DNA from: an uncultured Clostridium sp.
GTDB lineage: Bacteria; Bacillota; Clostridia; Lachnospirales; Lachnospiraceae
Reading direction: 5' to 3'
Assembly (NCBI GenBank): GCA_945915475.1
Contig: CAMEFI010000012.1
Coordinates: forward strand, 1-64,000
Length of the DNA: 64,000 nt
The notes beneath the pieces were generated by a model. The model searched no databases. It was not told the DNA's origin and was given only the letters and a program-made list of their open reading frames with translations. Of the stretch, positions 7,283-17,196 are shown one piece after another. The position numbers and the translations under genes are program-made. Each line of letters begins with the position of its first letter. Within the stretch, counting starts at the first letter, position 1.

Positions 7283-9437
7283 AATCGTCCTCCTCCATTT
7301 GTTTTATGTCTTCCATATCAATAGTTACTCCATAAACATCCTGCAGCTCATCCATAACATTTTCCGCCTCAATACGATTTCTTGCCAGGCGTCCAAATTC
7401 ATAGATTCTTGCAAATTCACCTAAAATAATAGATTTGTCTTCCTCGTAGTCCCCAAATGCGACTTCATCGAACCGTCTCGGCAGTGTCACAAAATCATAT
7501 ATTACCGCCTTCTCTTTTCCCGGTGCCTTTCGAAGTAAACGCCCTCTTCTTTGTATAAATTCTTTTGGATTTCTGCTACTTGCCAGAATAAATGCGGTTC
7601 GAATATCCGGAATGTTCACCCCTTCATCCAAACACCGTATTGCTGTAATAGCCTGATAATTTCCATCCGCAAAACATTCTTTTATCAGATTACGTTCTTT
7701 CAGATTCTCCTCGGAAGTAAACTGATGTGTGGCAATGTCAAATTCCTGATTCATCATATGGGTAATATATTGGATCTGTTTTTCAATCTTTGGGTCTTCT
7801 CTTTGAGACTGTTCTACTTCTATATTGGTTGCACCACAATAGACAAGCATATATTTTTCCTTCCGGTAACCCTCCAATAATCCCCGTAGAACTTCAATCT
7901 TTTCTTCTGCACCTGCCAACAGTCTCGACCGCTTGAACAAAAGCATCTGTCCCATCTCATTTAATACCGTTTTCCCATGCTCTACTTCCACACACTGTTT
8001 AATCTGTCTTGTCAGTTTTCGGTATTCCTTAAACTCGGATTGCGACAGAAATGCATATACCGGATGATAATCATATTCTACAAGATTACCATTACAAATA
8101 GCCTCTTCCAAAGAATACGTAATACATCGTTCCCCGAAATACCGGAATATCCGGTTCGTTCCTTCTATATCCCTATGCCGTTCAATCGTCGCCGACAGTG
8201 CCAGACGATATTTCACCGTTTCATGTAATAAATGAGATATCCGTTCTGCTCCAAAATTATGCGCTTCGTCCACCACCAGAAGAAAATTCATATCCTCATC
8301 CACCGCATGTAACATTGCCTGAATCTCTTTATCACAATAAGTTGCATTCGTGGTAATACAGACAAATGCTTTCCCTTTACTCCGAAAAGTCTTAAAGGCG
8401 TTCATCAACTTCTGTTTCCAGTTTTTTGTTGTAGACTGAGAATGTGCAATAATCGGATTCACTCCCCAGGAAACCACATCTTCTTCCCATTGCCCCACCA
8501 AATGAATATACGGACATACAATAAGTACTGCCAGCTTCCCATTCAGGTTCTTTCCTAACTCAGAAATTGCACCTAATGCTGTAAAGGTCTTACCCGTACC
8601 AGTTGCCATATCAAAAATTCCACGATAATTCTGTTGTTTCCAATTCTTAATCGCTTCGTACTGATACTCTCTTAATGTCACCCCCTCCGGTGGCTTCAGA
8701 AAATCACCCTTTACATATCCTTTGTAACTTCCAAACTGTTTATAATCAATATCATAATTAACCGGACCTCTTTGAAATTCTTTTAATTTTTCAACGATAA
8801 TTTTGGGAAAAGGAATCACTTTTACTTTGTTCGTGGAATCGCTCCATAAATGGTCAAAATTATGTTCTAATGCGTCCACATATTCCCTTAGTCCTTCATA
8901 CCAGTCCTTATACACAAGAATGGATTCAAAATTATTCTTATAAGCATTTTCCGAATCATTCATAGATCCATTAAAACCAACCCGATTACCTTCTGCATCA
9001 TAAAACACTGCAATCTTTTCATGATAAATGTCTATTCCATTATCATCCTCTAAAAAAGCCAGTTTCAATTCCAAGGTTCCATCTGCAATGAGCGTAGCCA
9101 TTAGATTCAGACGCTCTTCTTCAAACTCATTTACCGGCTCCGTAATAGATCGTTCCAGACAACCAGTCATGACTTCTTCTCTCGTCTTATATCCAAAATC
9201 AATTGCCTCCAGATCTTCTTTACTTAATCGTGGTGAGCATATGATCTGAATTTTCCCACCTCGCTTTGCCATACCGGTCAGTCCGGCAGATAATTCAATC
9301 AATGATGTTGTAGAAAAGAAACCAACTGCCCTTTTGTATATTGTTGTCTGATCTAATACCGGCAACAAAAATTGTCTTACATAATCCTGTTCATCGCTCC
9401 TATATTGAATATCAATACTTAATTCACGAAATCCCAT
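7275..9437 (-). CDS. PLD-nuclease / DEAD-DEAH helicase fusion, restriction component
   Basis: This is a 720-residue protein. The N-terminal ~200 residues hold a phospholipase-D-like nuclease motif, His139-x-Lys141 followed by GFNGSMN at 154-160. Then comes an SF2 helicase with Walker A ATGTGKT (278-285), DEAH (390-393), SAT (415-417) and a C-terminal QRRGRLLR motif VI. The same architecture is annotated as the restriction enzyme of phosphorothioation systems. In this operon it would recognise and nick or cut DNA lacking the sulfur mark. The gene starts 13 bases after the cysteine desulfurase stop and overlaps the next small ORF. Identity as one of the SspF/G/H proteins is inferred from context. 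Confidence 0.85.
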   Translation of the reverse strand: MGFRELSIDIQYRSDEQDYVRQFLLPVLDQTTIYKRAVGFFSTTSLIELSAGLTGMAKRGGKIQIICSPRLSKEDLEAIDFGYKTREEVMTGCLERSITEPVNEFEEERLNLMATLIADGTLELKLAFLEDDNGIDIYHEKIAVFYDAEGNRVGFNGSMNDSENAYKNNFESILVYKDWYEGLREYVDALEHNFDHLWSDSTNKVKVIPFPKIIVEKLKEFQRGPVNYDIDYKQFGSYKGYVKGDFLKPPEGVTLREYQYEAIKNWKQQNYRGIFDMATGTGKTFTALGAISELGKNLNGKLAVLIVCPYIHLVGQWEEDVVSWGVNPIIAHSQSTTKNWKQKLMNAFKTFRSKGKAFVCITTNATYCDKEIQAMLHAVDEDMNFLLVVDEAHNFGAERISHLLHETVKYRLALSATIERHRDIEGTNRIFRYFGERCITYSLEEAICNGNLVEYDYHPVYAFLSQSEFKEYRKLTRQIKQCVEVEHGKTVLNEMGQMLLFKRSRLLAGAEEKIEVLRGLLEGYRKEKYMLVYCGATNIEVEQSQREDPKIEKQIQYITHMMNQEFDIATHQFTSEENLKERNLIKECFADGNYQAITAIRCLDEGVNIPDIRTAFILASSRNPKEFIQRRGRLLRKAPGKEKAVIYDFVTLPRRFDEVAFGDYEEDKSIILGEFARIYEFGRLARNRIEAENVMDELQDVYGVTIDMEDIKQMEEDDYE

Positions 9438-9450
9438 ATTCTTGTCTCAC

Positions 9451-10605
9451 CTACTCCTCCGCCAGTTCCTTCACGGCTTCCACAAAAGCATCCACATCCT
9501 CTTTTGTCGTAAAACACCCGATACTTGCCCGCACCACACCGAGACTATCTTTATCCTTTAAGTATTTATGAATCAACGGTGCACAGTGGTAGCCCGTCCG
9601 CACAGCAATTCCATAATCCTGGTCTAACAGCATACCAACTTCATCCGATTTGTAACCATCTATGTTAAATGCCACCATACTAATGTGACGATTTCGGTCA
9701 GATGGCAAATATAGGTGAATATGTGAAATATCCGCCATCTGTTCTACCAAATACCTTGTCAATTCTCTCTCCTGCTGTTCCACCTCCGGATGCTCTGCAA
9801 GATAACACAGACCTGCATTCAGTCCCTCTATTGCAATAATATTGGGGCTTCCAGGCTCTAAGCTTTCCACCCCCTCCGGCATATCCAGATTCAGGGAATC
9901 CGTTCCCGTCCCCCCATACAATACCAGATGCAACGATATACCTGTATTATTCACATATCCGGCAACACCAAATGGTCCGTACATGGTCTTATGTCCTGCA
10001 AATACAATGAAATCCATATCACCTGTTCTCACATCAATTGGCAGCAGTCCGCAGGACTGAGATGCATCTATAATAACCATTGCGCCTGCCTGCTTTGCGA
10101 AAGCGCTCACTTCCTCAATTGGCAGAATATAGCCTGTCACATTACTCACATGACTCATGAAAACATAATCCGGCTTTTTCTTTGCAAAGAGATACGGAAT
10201 ATCTTTTAATTGCAATTCCAGCTTTTCCTCATCAAGCGGGAGCTCTAACACCGTAAATCCATATTGTTTCTGATATGCATAAATGGTTCGTGCCACTGCA
10301 TTATGCTCAAAGGGAGACAGATATACCACATCGGATTCCTTCCACTGTATCCCACCAATAATCAGATTCATGGCAATGGTGGCAGAAGCAGTAAATACCA
10401 CTTTTGCTTCCGGTTTCCCCTGAATGAAATGGCGCACCAGCCCTCTTGTGTCTTCAATCCGGGTAGCAGCACATTTGGCTTCCTCATAACTGCCTCTGCC
10501 TGCATTTACTCCTATGCATCTTGCCGCATCATTCATGGCAATATAGACATCCTCCGGTTTTGGATATGTAGTTGCCGCATTATCAAAATATAATCTTTGT
10601 CCCAT
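9451..10605 (-). CDS. sspA: Cysteine desulfurase of the phosphorothioation system (SspA-like)
   Basis: This 384-residue PLP enzyme takes sulfur from cysteine and hands it to the DNA-modifying sulfurtransferase. It opens with YFDNAATTYPKP; the PLP lysine is Lys206 in FAGHKTMYGP and the persulfide cysteine is Cys341 in RTGYHCAPLIH. This short active-site loop matches the SufS/CsdA-like class. It lies between the SspC-like and helicase genes with gaps of 9 and 13 bases. Many phosphorothioation loci borrow a housekeeping desulfurase; here one is built into the operon, but not in first position as in the classical sspABCD order. The symbol is given by context and fold. Confidence 0.85.
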   Translation of the reverse strand: MGQRLYFDNAATTYPKPEDVYIAMNDAARCIGVNAGRGSYEEAKCAATRIEDTRGLVRHFIQGKPEAKVVFTASATIAMNLIIGGIQWKESDVVYLSPFEHNAVARTIYAYQKQYGFTVLELPLDEEKLELQLKDIPYLFAKKKPDYVFMSHVSNVTGYILPIEEVSAFAKQAGAMVIIDASQSCGLLPIDVRTGDMDFIVFAGHKTMYGPFGVAGYVNNTGISLHLVLYGGTGTDSLNLDMPEGVESLEPGSPNIIAIEGLNAGLCYLAEHPEVEQQERELTRYLVEQMADISHIHLYLPSDRNRHISMVAFNIDGYKSDEVGMLLDQDYGIAVRTGYHCAPLIHKYLKDKDSLGVVRASIGCFTTKEDVDAFVEAVKELAEE

Positions 10606-10614
10606 ACAACACCT

Positions 10615-13600
10615 CTAACTCAGCAGGTTCTCCAACAAGGAAACCAGAACACTTACCTTCTGGTTAACCTCCAAAGTATCTCCAAATTCATCCATGGCTT
10701 CCTCCATGGCATTCTTAAGAAAGAAACTGGTACTATCCTCCTGTGAATGGAAGAATTTCTTCACTCTGTGCCCCTTACTGTCAGTAAATTCAATACTGTT
10801 CTGATCATCCCGGGTCATTGTACCCGTGTCTTTAATACCCTCAATCTCGCAGCGTATCATGGTCATTGCTTCCCTATACTGTACGGCAGATTCTTTATTC
10901 CAGTCCTCCACATACACATCTATGGCAATCTTGGACAACTTACTGATAATCTGCTCCTCGTCATGACTGCTCAGATGTTCTACATACCCCATAAAACCAC
11001 TGATCTGCGTATTGTGAAGATAGGACTTAGACTGTTCACTTTGATTGTCATACCAGTTTTTCAGGCAATTGGTTATATTGTCACTGCTTTTTCCGCCAAA
11101 AATCTCTTTTGTGACAGAAAGTGCTTCCTGCTTCATTCCTGAAAGCAATCCGTCCATTGTTTTTTTGACTGTAGTTAATATTGGCACACAATAAGAAATG
11201 TCCATTACCTCTGCATCGACACATTGCTGCATTACTTCAGGAATATCCATAAACAGGAAATCCCTTGCATTCAGTTCATATTTTTGTAATTTTCGATTCC
11301 AGAGTTTTACCATCTGATATTCCACTTTTCCAAATTCCAGATGATATTTCTCCTTATCCAGGGTCTCATAATCCGCGATTCGTACACACTGCGGCAGACT
11401 GCGGTACCATTTCTGCATCTGCACCACAATGCGTTCTAAGCGGTTGCTGCCCTGTAATGCATTTTGATCCTCCTGTGGAAATAAATATTCCAATCCTTCT
11501 AAATATTGTTCTTTCTGAAGTGTAGCCACTTCTACAAACAATTCATACCCACAAGGATGTTCATTGATATTATTAAGAACGGTACTGTCTAATGACAACT
11601 CTTTTCCGTTTGCATATATGACCGGCAGATCTGCTAATTCTGAAAAAACCTTTGCCAGAAAAATCGGGATCACTCCACGCCGGACTCCATATGGCTCTCC
11701 CTGTAAGATCTGATACAGACTTTGAAAATTCTGTTTTCTTCCGGATGCCTTCCGGACAAATTCCTGAATCCTGGCAAACACCTCTTCCACATGCTCGTCC
11801 ATCTGTCCATCCGCAATTCCTGTTTTTACCATGACCGCCCGGTAAATTGTAGCCTCCGGTGCTGTTCCCCTGTCATAGTCTTCGCAGGATTCCCGGGCAA
11901 GAAGCCGCATAACCACTTTATCTCTTGCCTTTCGGATTGGAGCTGAAATATGTTCCCGGTTAATGGATTCATTATTCACCTTTGGTGTATTCCCATAATA
12001 ATCGGACAACAAATCACTTAAGAATACATTGAAATCCGCCTGGTTCCGAAGCTTCTCTGTCTTTCTATCGGAACAATGGAATACCCTGCACTGCTTCCGG
12101 TTTACCATATAATCCGACTCCAACAGCACATTAATCTCATTTGTGAGATCTTCCACATACAAATTCAATTCCTGCTCCAGCACAACATTATCCGCGATAA
12201 ACTGCTCATCGAAAAGTAGTTTCTTAACCGCAGTCAGTTTTCGAAGCAATGTCCCATAATCATTTCTTTTCTTCGGGTACAATACGACAATCCGTTTGTC
12301 ATGTAACATCCTAACCTTTTGTAGGATTGCCTGCATCTCCTCCTCCGGATCTGCTTCGGATTTCTCACGGATAATGGCAATAATCTTGCCATCCGCATGG
12401 CTGGAAATACCAAGCACATCCGATTCTTCCTTTGCAAACAGCATATCCGGATCCGGCAACGCCAGAAACTGTTCCATACCCATATAGGTATATTGAAAAT
12501 ATCTGGTCATGGCAAAAATCTGGTTATACCGTTTTGGCAAAATAAAATCTAATTCCGACACATTATGCAGTCCTGCTGCCAGATCGATATTTTTATAATT
12601 GTGTGCCATCAGACCCCGAATCTCTTTTTCCACATCCACCCCTACATTATTCTTAAAGGTGTATGTTCCAAGGGAATAACGGTATAAAAGAATCTCCTTA
12701 TCTAATAACTGCTTCTTCACCTCTTCATAATCTTCTTTACTCAGTCCTGCTGCCAGACGAATCCCTTCATCTGTTGCCGGAAGCTGCTCTCTTTGATGAA
12801 TCATCAATATCAGCGCCAGCGCCTTAATCACCCTCCTTGCTTTCCGGGTTTTTGTCTTCCTAAGTGCATAATCCGCTTTCAGCCACTCATTGTGAATCAA
12901 TGCACTATGCTCTGTCTCCATTAACAATTTATCAAAATAATCATACACAAGATCTGCGCAAGCATAATCTTCCATTGTATGTGATTCATTGGCAATAAAC
13001 TCCCGCAGTGAATGTTTCTGTTTTCCTGCAATGAAGGTAAAAATGGTCCGTTCATTCTGTGCAATCATCTCACTAATTCTCAACAACAGATATGTGGCAG
13101 CCGGTGTCAGCGGATAACAGCCATATCCCACGATTTTCTCGTAATCCTCTTTGCGGAACAACTCTTCATAACACGGTAAATGATAAGAATCCTCCACCAG
13201 TTGCTGGTAAGATTTCATCTTATATATTTCCTGATAATCCGGCTGTTTTTTCGTGATGGCAGATGCGATTAACTCATAATTATTCTTTGCAGATACAACG
13301 AAACGGATCTCCTTGAGGCGTCCTTCCACTCCCCGGAATGCATCTATCCGTTCCTTTGACAACTGCCTGCCATATTCCCGGATACTCTTGTGTGCCACAA
13401 AAGTAATATGCAATTGCTCTTCTGCCCCGGATTTATCTGCAAGTTCACATAGATCCTGCAGCACTTTCATATCTGCCGCGAAGGCATTCCCCTGATATCC
13501 CTCAATATATTTGCTAAATTCATCAAAAATAATATAGATTCCTCCATATCCATGTTCTTTACACAGGATATCATTTACACTCTGATAAAGATCTCTGGCT

Positions 13601-14268
13601 TTGGCAACTAACATCGGCTCAAAAGTACTTCCTGCCGTCAACAATGGATAGCTGTCCATAAAGAACTGTAACGCAACGGAATCCATTTTCTTCATTCTGC
13701 GCATAAACTGTGCCATGGTACATTCCTGTTCCTGCAGCATTTCCTCAAACTGACTGTAGGTATCCGGATAGTCTTTTTTCCATTCCCGAATCTTGTCTAA
13801 TGCTTTGGAATAGTATGTGTCCGGCGTCACTGACGCAAGTCCTTCCCTCTCTAATGCCTGGTATAATGCCCTTGCAAAAGAACGGTCAAGAGATTCTTCT
13901 CCCCCATCCACAAGAACCGGAAGGAATGGTTTCGTCTGTTTTCTCACCTGCCTGATATGGGCAGTAATGGTACCATCCATCTGTTCCATCCGGTCAAGAG
14001 TCTCTTCTATAACCGGAATACTCTGCTTGCGAAACAGATTCAACAACAGCAGAATGAGATGGGATTTTCCTTTCCCATAAGGGCCTATGAGAATGGTTGC
14101 CCGGTTATACGTCTGTTCTCCAATGGCCGTGATATACTGGTCAAGAACCTCAAGCGATGACATGGTCGGTATATAATCTGCTATCTTGTCATGATTATCA
14201 AGATCCAGAAACAGATTCACAGACTTCTGAAATCGATTATCTATTGTAACAACCTGTTTTAATTCCAT
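10615..14268 (-). CDS. sspC: Large P-loop ATPase, SspC-like (BrxC/PglY-type)
   Basis: This is a 1217-residue soluble ATPase. The Walker A ILIGPYGKGKSHLILLL is near residue 60 and a Walker B-like GIYIIFDEFSKYIEG near 240. The rest is long and mostly helical without further motifs I can name. It resembles the large ATPases called BrxC/PglY in BREX and SspC in single-strand phosphorothioation. Between a DUF4007 gene (19 bases upstream) and a cysteine desulfurase gene, SspC is the natural reading. Its ATPase would power or license sulfur insertion at the nick made by SspB. Confidence 0.8.
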   Translation of the reverse strand: MELKQVVTIDNRFQKSVNLFLDLDNHDKIADYIPTMSSLEVLDQYITAIGEQTYNRATILIGPYGKGKSHLILLLLNLFRKQSIPVIEETLDRMEQMDGTITAHIRQVRKQTKPFLPVLVDGGEESLDRSFARALYQALEREGLASVTPDTYYSKALDKIREWKKDYPDTYSQFEEMLQEQECTMAQFMRRMKKMDSVALQFFMDSYPLLTAGSTFEPMLVAKARDLYQSVNDILCKEHGYGGIYIIFDEFSKYIEGYQGNAFAADMKVLQDLCELADKSGAEEQLHITFVAHKSIREYGRQLSKERIDAFRGVEGRLKEIRFVVSAKNNYELIASAITKKQPDYQEIYKMKSYQQLVEDSYHLPCYEELFRKEDYEKIVGYGCYPLTPAATYLLLRISEMIAQNERTIFTFIAGKQKHSLREFIANESHTMEDYACADLVYDYFDKLLMETEHSALIHNEWLKADYALRKTKTRKARRVIKALALILMIHQREQLPATDEGIRLAAGLSKEDYEEVKKQLLDKEILLYRYSLGTYTFKNNVGVDVEKEIRGLMAHNYKNIDLAAGLHNVSELDFILPKRYNQIFAMTRYFQYTYMGMEQFLALPDPDMLFAKEESDVLGISSHADGKIIAIIREKSEADPEEEMQAILQKVRMLHDKRIVVLYPKKRNDYGTLLRKLTAVKKLLFDEQFIADNVVLEQELNLYVEDLTNEINVLLESDYMVNRKQCRVFHCSDRKTEKLRNQADFNVFLSDLLSDYYGNTPKVNNESINREHISAPIRKARDKVVMRLLARESCEDYDRGTAPEATIYRAVMVKTGIADGQMDEHVEEVFARIQEFVRKASGRKQNFQSLYQILQGEPYGVRRGVIPIFLAKVFSELADLPVIYANGKELSLDSTVLNNINEHPCGYELFVEVATLQKEQYLEGLEYLFPQEDQNALQGSNRLERIVVQMQKWYRSLPQCVRIADYETLDKEKYHLEFGKVEYQMVKLWNRKLQKYELNARDFLFMDIPEVMQQCVDAEVMDISYCVPILTTVKKTMDGLLSGMKQEALSVTKEIFGGKSSDNITNCLKNWYDNQSEQSKSYLHNTQISGFMGYVEHLSSHDEEQIISKLSKIAIDVYVEDWNKESAVQYREAMTMIRCEIEGIKDTGTMTRDDQNSIEFTDSKGHRVKKFFHSQEDSTSFFLKNAMEEAMDEFGDTLEVNQKVSVLVSLLENLLS

Positions 14269-14287
14269 GACTATTCCCCTAACATTT

Positions 14288-15148
14288 CTAATGATGTGTA
14301 TAATATTCTACTGCTACTTCCTCCGGAGTAAATGATTTCTCCCGGTAAACCATATCCAATCCGGCTGTGCGGTTTACTGTAATCCACTCTTCATTTTCCA
14401 GTTCATCCAAATACAAATTGAGTGCAGTCCGGCTTAAATTCAGTAGTTTTCCCGGGCTATTCTTTCCGTTCATCAGATCGTCAATGGATACACTTTCCCA
14501 ATCCGTTCCAAGCATATATCCCATGCAATACAGAACTACATTACGATGAAGCAATTTGAGGTTGGGTGTCGTCTTCGTATAATGCTCTCCATTTTTCCGA
14601 AGCAGTCCAAGTCCTGCAAAGGGACTAATCTTCTTATCCTCCGGATCATAATCCTGCTCTTTTGCTGCATAATACATATTGATCAATGCATTACAGTCAT
14701 CCTTTACAGATCGTTCCGACAGTTTTCCCTCTGTTACGTATGCTCCAAGCCAGTCAGACAGTTCCTCTGCCAACTCTTCCTTTGTGAATTCTTCCTCCAC
14801 TTTATGAAAGAACAGATACCATGACGTGGCTCCTGCCTCATTTCCCGCTATTCCAATATGAATCAACCACAGTGAAAAAGCAGCCTCCAGATAGGGATCC
14901 ATCTTATAGATCATCTCTCCCAATTCCGTAAGATGACTTTCCTTACCGGATTTGTCCGGAATGAGACCTGCCGTTTTCATCCAGTAACGAATTGCCTTTG
15001 CCATATTCGTGCCAACGCCAAGGGCATCCGCGCCATAATTCTCCCCAAACACAAAAGGATTCTCCGTAACAGCCTGCATCCCTTTCGTAAGCCATCCTTC
15101 CCGTAAGATAAATGTTTCATGCCCCTTAATCTTGTATTTCTTTCCCAT
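14288..15148 (-). CDS. sspB: DUF4007 protein, SspB-like DNA nickase
   Basis: This is a 286-residue protein. The start GHETFILREGWLTKGM (residues 9-24) is the hallmark of DUF4007, the family of SspB. SspB proteins nick one DNA strand so that sulfur can be placed in the backbone. Length is typical. Further conserved-looking segments are GVGTNMAKAIRYWMKTAGL and the C-terminal helices around LNLSRTALNLYLDELENEEW, a probable winged-helix part. It starts 32 bases after the sulfurtransferase gene and 19 bases before the ATPase gene. Confidence 0.87.
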   Translation of the reverse strand: MGKKYKIKGHETFILREGWLTKGMQAVTENPFVFGENYGADALGVGTNMAKAIRYWMKTAGLIPDKSGKESHLTELGEMIYKMDPYLEAAFSLWLIHIGIAGNEAGATSWYLFFHKVEEEFTKEELAEELSDWLGAYVTEGKLSERSVKDDCNALINMYYAAKEQDYDPEDKKISPFAGLGLLRKNGEHYTKTTPNLKLLHRNVVLYCMGYMLGTDWESVSIDDLMNGKNSPGKLLNLSRTALNLYLDELENEEWITVNRTAGLDMVYREKSFTPEEVAVEYYTHH

Positions 15149-15180
15149 ATGGGTAATTCCTTTCTCCTATGTTACTTAAT

Positions 15181-16899
15181 CTATGAATTACGCTTGGTAG
15201 CCAACACCTTTCGCATATAACATCCTGATACAAAATGACCGACACACTGTCCGCAGCGGACACAGCGCTCATCTGATATTTCATATGAAACATGCCCCTC
15301 TGCCGTTTCATGAATCGAGATAGCATCATGCTTGCATACTCCTTCACAGGCAAGACAAGCCATACACATCTGATATTTGGTAAGCTGGCATTTCACCCGT
15401 TCCTCCGCTGTCTTCATGGATCTTGCACCCGCGAAATGGCTATTATATATCGTAACTTTCAATGTGGTGCTTCCTGTTCTGCCCTGCAATTTCACAACCG
15501 GTTCCCCATTACGGTTCATCACATATACCTCACCCAGCCGCCTATTGCCCATTTCATAATTCAGATAACCAAAAGGTTTAAACAATTCATACAACTGTGG
15601 CGTCACTGGTCTGGTCAACTCGTAATTAAATGCATTCTCCTCTGTGGCACAGGGTTTGAATTCCACCACCGCATTTTTGGCATAATCAAGACCATTGCCT
15701 CCCTGACGTGCTTTCCATTTTCCGGTATCCACATAGACTTCTGCATCCGGTTTGCCCACTGACAGAGCAAAGTCAATGAGCATCTGCCGAAAATGCCGGG
15801 ATTGCTCCGGCATATACACCTTTGACAAAAATTCTGACCAACCGCTGTTATTCGGGCAGCACCAGCATCCCACCCTGGAATACCCCAAACGATATGCACG
15901 ATTAAAATCAATTCCTGTTGTAAGCAGATACAGCCATACGTCAAAATCCAGCCAGTCAATGATGGGAGATACCGTTATCTGCTTGGCAATCTTCGGACTA
16001 TTGGATTCCCTTTCATATTTGCTCCGGCTTACAGACTCACTTCTTCGAATGCCATAAAAGGCAATAATCCGCTCCTTCTTCCCAAACAAGGTCTGTATCT
16101 TTCTTGTAATGGCACCTGTCTTAAAAATGGTACAGCACCAACGCATAACGCGACTTGGCGGTCCCAGTAATTTACACAATTCTTCAAAATCTTTATCCTT
16201 ATTCCTTGAGGAAAGTACCGGCGTGGTTTTACTGTGTGCACGTTTGAATCTCTCTACATAGGCATATGTTTCCGGAAACTCCAATGTGGTATCTCCAAAA
16301 ATATGAAGAATTCTGGGATTCGATAATGCTCTTGTCACCAGATCTCCTGTTACTGTGGAATCCTTACCTCCACTAAAAGATACAAACATGTCTTTTGCAT
16401 CACACCCCTGGGTCATCTTCCGGATATAAGATGTGGCTTCTGACACAATATCTTCATATCTGCGGCGATTCGCCCTGATGAATTTGTCTATTATCAATTG
16501 AAAAGACTCATACCCATTCTCCGGCGTATATTCCTGTATTGTCTGACTTACACTTTCTACGTCGACTTTCGTTAAATTGCTGATAGAAAAGGGCAGATGC
16601 CTGCCATTCACATAATATCGATTACCTGCGGCATTCCATACAGAATCTCCATAAAATTCCATTGGTGTCCCAAGTACTGCCTCAATCAGCAAGCGTTCTT
16701 CCGGAAATACCGGACGAATATCGGAACCGATTCGTTTCCCCCGTTTGCCACAGCAGCCACACACCGGATCAAAGAGGGGCACCTGGCACTCTTCGCACCA
16801 GAAGATATCTGAGCGAAGCAACTGTGTCCGTTCCCCACATACCGGGCAAATACTGCTTGTACATTCCATATTGTCTTTGTCACATCTATAAGTAATCAT
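15181..16899 (-). CDS. sspD: PAPS-reductase-family sulfurtransferase with zinc ribbon and ferredoxin domains (SspD/DndC-like)
   Basis: This 572-residue protein has three parts. The first ~60 residues carry four CxxC-type pairs (CPVC, CEEC, CGCC and neighbours), probably zinc-binding. The centre is an ATP-pyrophosphatase/PAPS-reductase domain with FSGGKDS at 176-181 and later Cys pairs (RWCCTIFK, GCWCCPN) able to hold an iron-sulfur cluster. The last ~80 residues show two ferredoxin motifs, CMACLACEGVC and CVRCGQC. Such a protein would activate DNA phosphate and insert sulfur. The ferredoxin tail suggests it carries its own electron supply. The ATG at 16899 overlaps the stop of the preceding small gene (ATGA); the longer frame to 16944 would overlap that gene for no reason. 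Confidence 0.82.
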   Translation of the reverse strand: MITYRCDKDNMECTSSICPVCGERTQLLRSDIFWCEECQVPLFDPVCGCCGKRGKRIGSDIRPVFPEERLLIEAVLGTPMEFYGDSVWNAAGNRYYVNGRHLPFSISNLTKVDVESVSQTIQEYTPENGYESFQLIIDKFIRANRRRYEDIVSEATSYIRKMTQGCDAKDMFVSFSGGKDSTVTGDLVTRALSNPRILHIFGDTTLEFPETYAYVERFKRAHSKTTPVLSSRNKDKDFEELCKLLGPPSRVMRWCCTIFKTGAITRKIQTLFGKKERIIAFYGIRRSESVSRSKYERESNSPKIAKQITVSPIIDWLDFDVWLYLLTTGIDFNRAYRLGYSRVGCWCCPNNSGWSEFLSKVYMPEQSRHFRQMLIDFALSVGKPDAEVYVDTGKWKARQGGNGLDYAKNAVVEFKPCATEENAFNYELTRPVTPQLYELFKPFGYLNYEMGNRRLGEVYVMNRNGEPVVKLQGRTGSTTLKVTIYNSHFAGARSMKTAEERVKCQLTKYQMCMACLACEGVCKHDAISIHETAEGHVSYEISDERCVRCGQCVGHFVSGCYMRKVLATKRNS

Positions 16900-17087
16900 T
16901 CCTTCACATCCATATCTTCCGGCCGAATTCCAAGATACACACATACCTCTAAAAACTCTGTTGCGTCTAGCACAGCACCCGTATCCGGAATCAATTTTTC
17001 AATCCCTACTCCCGTATCCTTCGACACCCGCTCCGGTGATATATGTTGTTGCCGGATATAATTAGCCAGACGATTTGTTACGTTCAT
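16896..17087 (-). CDS. Small HTH-like protein leading the phosphorothioation operon
   Basis: This 63-residue protein is the first gene of the operon, with AGGTGGAGG about six bases before its ATG and an ATGA overlap with the sulfurtransferase gene. The pattern LANYIRQQHISPERVSKDTGVGIEKL looks like a compact XRE-type helix-turn-helix, with a C-terminal segment LEVCVYLGIRPEDMD as in the last helices of XRE domains. It could bind the CCGAGAA sites at the operon promoter and autoregulate. The HTH reading is by eye and no homologue was checked. Confidence 0.65.
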   Translation of the reverse strand: MNVTNRLANYIRQQHISPERVSKDTGVGIEKLIPDTGAVLDATEFLEVCVYLGIRPEDMDVKE

Positions 17088-17101
17088 TCTTCCTCCACCT
17101 T

Positions 17102-17192
17102 TTCTCGGATTTGTAGAATTTCATCTCATATTTTTCTATTATATTCTTGTTTACCGAGAAATTCAACCGTTTTCATTCTCATTTTCCGAGAA
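17102..17192. promoter_or_regulatory. Three CCGAGAA sites in the divergent promoter region, candidate operators
   Basis: TTCTCGG at 17102-17108, CCGAGAA at 17154-17160 and CCGAGAA at 17186-17192. The middle one fills part of the spacer of the minus-strand operon promoter, one is in its leader, and one is next to ATTCTC-N7-GAGAAT (17175-17193), just before the -35 box of the plus-strand XRE gene. The placement suits a repressor controlling both directions. Confidence 0.5.
17138..17166 (-). promoter_or_regulatory. Sigma-A-type promoter of the phosphorothioation operon
   Basis: On the minus strand, TTGAAT (17166-17161), a 17-base spacer and TATAAT (17143-17138), about 50 bases upstream of the first gene. 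The spacer contains the TTTCTCGGT operator-like site. Confidence 0.65.
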
Positions 17193-17196
17193 TCAA

